7,890 nt of DNA from Rhodobiaceae bacterium (lineage in GTDB: Bacteria; Pseudomonadota; Alphaproteobacteria; Parvibaculales; Parvibaculaceae). Made by a program: the position numbers and the translations under genes. A model generated the notes under the pieces. That model was not told the DNA's origin, did not search any database, and worked only from the letters and a program-made list of their open reading frames with translations. Below are positions 4,933 through 7,890 of this stretch, piece by piece (within the stretch, counting starts at the first letter, position 1; every line of letters begins with the position of its first letter). The DNA is taken from the NCBI GenBank assembly GCA_002746275.1, contig NVWR01000002.1, positions 156,275-164,164 on the forward strand, read 5' to 3'.

Positions 4933-7492
4933 GGCGGGTGGCTTCCTCGATCAGACTATCGGCGGCCTCAGCAAGAAGGTCCTCGTTCGCGTCGCCATAG
5001 ACCGTCTCTTTGCCGATATCTAGCAACACGGGAACCGCTAATGGTGACACCCGCTCCAACCGTTTCAATTCAATGTGGCCTTTTACGCGCGCCAACATAG
5101 CGCTCACACGTTCCACATCCAAAATTCCCGCAGCCGCATCATCATGGGTTGCCTGCAGCAAGATGTGATCAGGCTCATGCTCACGCAGCACATCGTAAAT
5201 CAGGTCTGAGGAAAACGTGACCTGTCGTCCCGATTTTTCCTTGCCGGGAAACCGGCGCTGGATGAGCCCTGCAATGATGGCGCAATTGCGGAAGGTGCGT
5301 TTCATCAAATTGCTCTCAGCCAGCCACGCCTCCAGATCATCTCCCAGCATGTCTTCGGCAAAAAGCTGCTGCAATGTCATGTGCCCTTGCTCGACCATCA
5401 GCCCCATGTCGCGCAACCCCCAGATGGCAAGAGCATATTCGCTGGCGATGAACCCCATGGGTCGCGCGCCCGCCCGCTCCAGCCTGCGGGTCAGCAACAT
5501 GCCCAGGGTCTGGTGTGCAAGCCGCCCCTCGAAGGGATAACAGACCATGTAGAAGCGATCCCCTCGCGGGAAGGTTTCGACGAGGAGCCCGTTTTCTTTC
5601 GGCAGAACTGAGCGCCTTTGCTGAATGCGCAGCCATTCCGACACCTGCTCAGGCAGGCGGTGCCAGTCTTGCGGGTTGGCCAGCATGTGGCGCACCTGAG
5701 ACGCGAGATAGGTGGAAAGTGGAAACTTGCCGCCGTAGTAAGAGGGAATGGCCGGATTGTCGTCCTTGGTACTGGTGGCAATTGCTTCCGTTTCGACAAG
5801 CCCTTCAAAGCGCAACACCTTGCCCGCAAACAGGAACGTGTCGCCCTGCACCAGCTGTTCGATAAAATGTTCCTCGATCTGCCCGAGCCTGCGACCCGAC
5901 GCTCCAAGTGCCGCGCCGCCTGTGGGCCTGCGCCGCACAAGCCGCACATTGAGCATGGGAGCTTCAACAATGGTGCCCACGTTCATCCGGTATTGCTGGG
6001 CCAGGCGGGGATGGGCAAGACGCAGACGATGATCATTGCCGTTTGGATCAACGGGGCGCAGCTTGCGGTAGCGATCATAGGTCCGCAGCGCGTACCCCCC
6101 GTGGCTGACAAAATCGATCACCTGATCGAAAGGCTTTCGGGAGAGCCCCGCATAGGGAGCAGCGGAAGTCACCTCCCGGTAAAGCGCTTCCACGTCAAAG
6201 GGCGCGCTACAGGCCATGCCAAAAATATGTTGGGCAAGGACGTCGAGACTGCCCTTCTTCTCCTTCATGCCGTCATGCACACCCGCAACAGCAGCCTCCC
6301 GCGCAGCCTCACATTCCAGTACTTCAAATCGGTTGGCTGGCACAAGAAGCGCACGACTTGGATCGTTCAGTCGGTGATTGGCGCGGCCAATGCGCTGCAA
6401 AAGACGGCTCGCCCCTTTGGGTGCCCCCATGTTCACCACCATGTCGACATCGCCCCAGTCAATGCCCAGGTCAAGTGTTGAGGTGCAGACAATGCCGCGC
6501 AGGGTGCCCGCCGTCATGGCGGCTTCCACCTTGCGGCGCTGTTCGGGCGACAGAGACCCGTGATGGAGAGCAATGGGCAGACTGTCTTCGTTGGCCCGCC
6601 AAAGCTCCTGAAACAGGAACTCTGCTTGCGAGCGCGTGTTGACGAACACAAGCACGGTCTTATTTTCCCGGATCACCTGATAGACCGCATCCACCGCATG
6701 GCGCGCCGAATGACCTGACCAGGGCACATGGGCGTCGGGCACCAGAATGGACACATCCGGCGTGGCTCCCGGCTCGCCTCTCACAAGCTCTGCCATATGC
6801 GTGCCCTCGCTATCTTGAGGGATCAGGAAGCGGCGCAACTGATCGGGATCGGCGACGGTCGCGGACAGGCCAACACGGCGATGCCGAGGCGCCAGGGTTG
6901 CGAGCCTGGCCAAATCAAGCGCCAACAGATCGCCGCGCTTGGTATTCACCATGGCGTGCAGTTCATCCAGAATGACGCACTTCAAGGAGCCAAACATGCG
7001 GGGTGCATCGGCGTAGGAGAGCAGCAAGGCCAACTGCTCCGGTGTGGTCATCAAAATATCCGGCGGCGCGTGGCGTTGCCGCAAACGGCGCCCCTGGGGC
7101 GTATCGCCGGTCCGTGTCTCCAGCGTTATAGGCAGGTCCATTTCCGCAATCGGGGTTTCGAGATTACGCTTCACATCGACAGCCAGCGCCTTCAGGGGCG
7201 AGATATAAAGCGTGTGCAGGCCTTGCCCCGAAGCAGCATTGTTTTTTGCGCCCGCCTTTTTTGGAGCCCGGGCTTCAAGCTCCACCAGAGTGGCCAAAAA
7301 GCCACCAAGGGTTTTGCCGCCGCCAGTTGGCGCTATCAAAAGAGCAGACCGGTCCTGCAGCCCCAGATGCATCAGCTCAAGCTGGTGAGGACGGGCACGC
7401 CACCCGCGCGTGCGAAACCACGCATCGAACGTGGCAGGTAACACGGCCTCCGCGGTCGTGGCCTGAATATCCCTTTCTCCGTCAGCACTCAT
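4925..7492 (-). CDS. Ligase-associated DNA damage response DEXH-box helicase (Lhr-like)
   Basis: The 855-residue product is a superfamily 2 helicase of the Lhr-like, ligase-associated type; it is expected to unwind DNA with ATP in the cytoplasm during repair. Motifs in order: Walker A APTGGGKT (54-61), PLKALAVDV-type motif Ia (99-107), TTPEQL (149-154), DELH Walker B (176-179), SAT motif III (210-212), VFVNTRSQAE motif IV (282-291), STLDLGIDWGDVD motif V (338-350) and QRIGRANHR motif VI (366-374). A winged-helix region follows, then a DEAD/H-associated domain (PF08494-like) from about residue 610 to 800, matching the family's usual length of just over 800. The ATG at 7492 is the only canonical start between an in-frame upstream TAG and the conserved FDAWFRTRGWRARPHQ block at 22-37. 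No Shine-Dalgarno sequence sits at normal spacing, and a 17-bp palindrome covers the start. It is first in an operon with pdeM; the ligase and exonuclease of the set are not adjacent. Confidence 0.93.
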   Translation of the reverse strand: MSADGERDIQATTAEAVLPATFDAWFRTRGWRARPHQLELMHLGLQDRSALLIAPTGGGKTLGGFLATLVELEARAPKKAGAKNNAASGQGLHTLYISPLKALAVDVKRNLETPIAEMDLPITLETRTGDTPQGRRLRQRHAPPDILMTTPEQLALLLSYADAPRMFGSLKCVILDELHAMVNTKRGDLLALDLARLATLAPRHRRVGLSATVADPDQLRRFLIPQDSEGTHMAELVRGEPGATPDVSILVPDAHVPWSGHSARHAVDAVYQVIRENKTVLVFVNTRSQAEFLFQELWRANEDSLPIALHHGSLSPEQRRKVEAAMTAGTLRGIVCTSTLDLGIDWGDVDMVVNMGAPKGASRLLQRIGRANHRLNDPSRALLVPANRFEVLECEAAREAAVAGVHDGMKEKKGSLDVLAQHIFGMACSAPFDVEALYREVTSAAPYAGLSRKPFDQVIDFVSHGGYALRTYDRYRKLRPVDPNGNDHRLRLAHPRLAQQYRMNVGTIVEAPMLNVRLVRRRPTGGAALGASGRRLGQIEEHFIEQLVQGDTFLFAGKVLRFEGLVETEAIATSTKDDNPAIPSYYGGKFPLSTYLASQVRHMLANPQDWHRLPEQVSEWLRIQQRRSVLPKENGLLVETFPRGDRFYMVCYPFEGRLAHQTLGMLLTRRLERAGARPMGFIASEYALAIWGLRDMGLMVEQGHMTLQQLFAEDMLGDDLEAWLAESNLMKRTFRNCAIIAGLIQRRFPGKEKSGRQVTFSSDLIYDVLREHEPDHILLQATHDDAAAGILDVERVSAMLARVKGHIELKRLERVSPLAVPVLLDIGKETVYGDANEDLLAEAADSLIEEATRLV
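4942..4948 (-). promoter_or_regulatory. Ribosome binding site deciding the TTG start of pdeM
   Basis: On the minus strand GAGGAAG lies 9 nt before the TTG start of pdeM, within the last codons of the helicase gene. The nearby ATG at 4925-4923, which shares a base with the helicase stop, is in a different frame and cannot start pdeM. This supports TTG as the real initiation codon. Confidence 0.6.
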
Positions 7493-7505
7493 AATCGGAT
7501 TATGA
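7489..7505. promoter_or_regulatory. 17-bp perfect palindrome over the helicase start codon
   Basis: TCATAATCGGATTATGA has two perfect 8-bp arms around one central base and includes the helicase start codon (7492-7490, minus strand). Read on the minus strand, CATAAT (7504-7499) matches five of six bases of a sigma70 -10 box and ends 6 nt before the ATG, which would give a leaderless or nearly leaderless mRNA; no good -35 box is visible. The palindrome could be a repressor operator for the helicase-pdeM operon and perhaps the divergent mscS gene. This is inferred; chance is not excluded. Confidence 0.35.
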
Positions 7506-7611
7506 CCTTGGGTTCGGCCCGCAAATGCGTCTTTTAGCTAGCGGAATCATGCCGTCTTGCGCATCATGGCCCTGTAGAGCCGGGGTACAAAAGTTCTATT
7601 TTCGATCACAT

Positions 7612-7616
7612 GAGGA
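7612..7616 (+). promoter_or_regulatory. Ribosome binding site of the MscS-type gene
   Basis: GAGGA lies 5 nt before the ATG at 7622 and supports that start. The rest of the 129-nt divergent gap (7493-7621) shows no clear -35/-10 pair for the channel gene. Confidence 0.6.
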
Positions 7617-7621
7617 TTTCA

Positions 7622-7890
7622 ATGCCTGAATCTATACTCGCGAGCCTGCCCGAAGGCATGCAGGACAATGCCAACGAACTTTTGCCACTTCTCGTGGAGC
7701 ACGGCCTGTCCATAATCGGTGCCGTGATTATCCTGATACTCGGCTTCTGGCTTGCTGGGCGAGCGCAAAGCTTCACCATCAAAGCCTTGGACAAGCCGCT
7801 TCATTCCGACACGATGCTGAAAGGTTTCTTCGGCTCCATCGTCCGGTATCTGGTGATCATTGCGACAATCCTCGCGGTGCTTGGACAGTT
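7622..7890 (+). CDS. MscS-family mechanosensitive ion channel, N-terminal part (3' partial)
   Basis: Eighty-nine codons are present before the window ends. The product begins MPESILASLP and has a first hydrophobic segment at about residues 29-46 (LSIIGAVIILILGFWLAG), then an arginine and the amphipathic stretch SFTIKALDKPLHSDTMLKGF, then a second hydrophobic segment from about residue 71 (GSIVRYLVIIATILAVLGQ). This pattern (helix, G-R, LD-x-x-L..F, S-IVRY...ILAVLGQ) is that of the N-terminal membrane domain of small-conductance MscS channels, which open under membrane tension to release solutes on osmotic downshock. The pore-lining helix and beta domain lie beyond the edge, so completeness cannot be judged. 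The gene is divergent from the helicase operon. The ATG has a good ribosome binding site. Confidence 0.85.
   Translation, partial: MPESILASLPEGMQDNANELLPLLVEHGLSIIGAVIILILGFWLAGRAQSFTIKALDKPLHSDTMLKGFFGSIVRYLVIIATILAVLGQ

Noticed and set aside
5618..6481. 287-codon open frame on the plus strand opposite the helicase gene
   Set aside because: It lies wholly antisense to a helicase with intact motifs, has no recognisable domain, and is explained by codon bias in G+C-rich DNA.
6728..7441. 237-codon open frame on the plus strand opposite the helicase N-terminal half
   Set aside because: It mirrors the Walker A to motif IV coding region; the composition is Gln/Arg/His-rich as expected of a reverse-strand shadow, with no domain.
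7508..7537. Possible promoter for mscS (TTGGGT, 17 nt, then CTTTTA)
   Set aside because: The -10 match is poor, so it does not stand out from background.
7593..7607. GTTC-N7-GATC, one base from the alphaproteobacterial LexA box GTTC-N7-GTTC
   Set aside because: One of the eight defining bases is wrong and the site sits nearer mscS than the helicase start. SOS control of the helicase is attractive but not supported; conservation in relatives or LexA binding would be needed.

Overview
The window looks like chromosomal DNA of an alphaproteobacterium, most likely of the order Hyphomicrobiales (Rhizobiales). The evidence is a moderately high G+C content, a PodJ-like Sel1/peptidoglycan-binding protein, a TauE/SafE exporter followed by a TIGR02186 (Alph_Pro_TM) protein (a family essentially confined to alphaproteobacteria), a ligase-associated helicase/PdeM pair, and a hairpin repeat resembling the intergenic elements scattered through rhizobial genomes. 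I see no tRNA, rRNA, transposase, phage gene or CRISPR array. Coding density is high and gene order is compact.

Layout, left to right. (1) Positions 3-1046 (+) hold the C-terminal part of a large protein that begins outside the window: a Pro/Ala-rich linker, four Sel1 repeats and a peptidoglycan-binding domain. (2) Positions 1109-4172 (+) hold four envelope genes in one direction: a TauE/SafE permease, a TIGR02186 membrane-anchored exported protein (ATGA overlap), a CcdA-type thiol-electron transporter (after a 102-nt gap with a predicted leader hairpin), and a DUF3429 membrane protein (22-nt overlap with ccdA). (3) Positions 4186-4229 hold a long hairpin between convergent genes, probably a two-way terminator and a dispersed repeat. 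(4) Positions 7492-4231 (-) hold a two-gene DNA-repair operon: an 855-residue Lhr-like DEXH helicase and the PdeM metallophosphoesterase, overlapping by 8 nt. (5) A 129-nt divergent intergenic region with a 17-bp palindrome over the helicase start separates this operon from (6) an MscS-type mechanosensitive channel gene (+) that runs off the right edge.

The envelope genes plausibly work together in sulfur/thiol chemistry at the inner membrane: export of a sulfur oxyanion by TauE with an associated periplasmic-facing protein, and electron transfer to periplasmic disulfides by CcdA. This link is inferred from position only. The helicase and PdeM belong to the four-gene ligase-associated DNA damage response set; the exonuclease and ATP-dependent ligase of that set are not adjacent here.

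I did not find a convincing new defence or mobile system. The most interesting items are the TauE/TIGR02186/CcdA/DUF3429 cluster with its unknown partners, the palindrome on the helicase start, the ccdA leader hairpin and the repeat-type hairpin.
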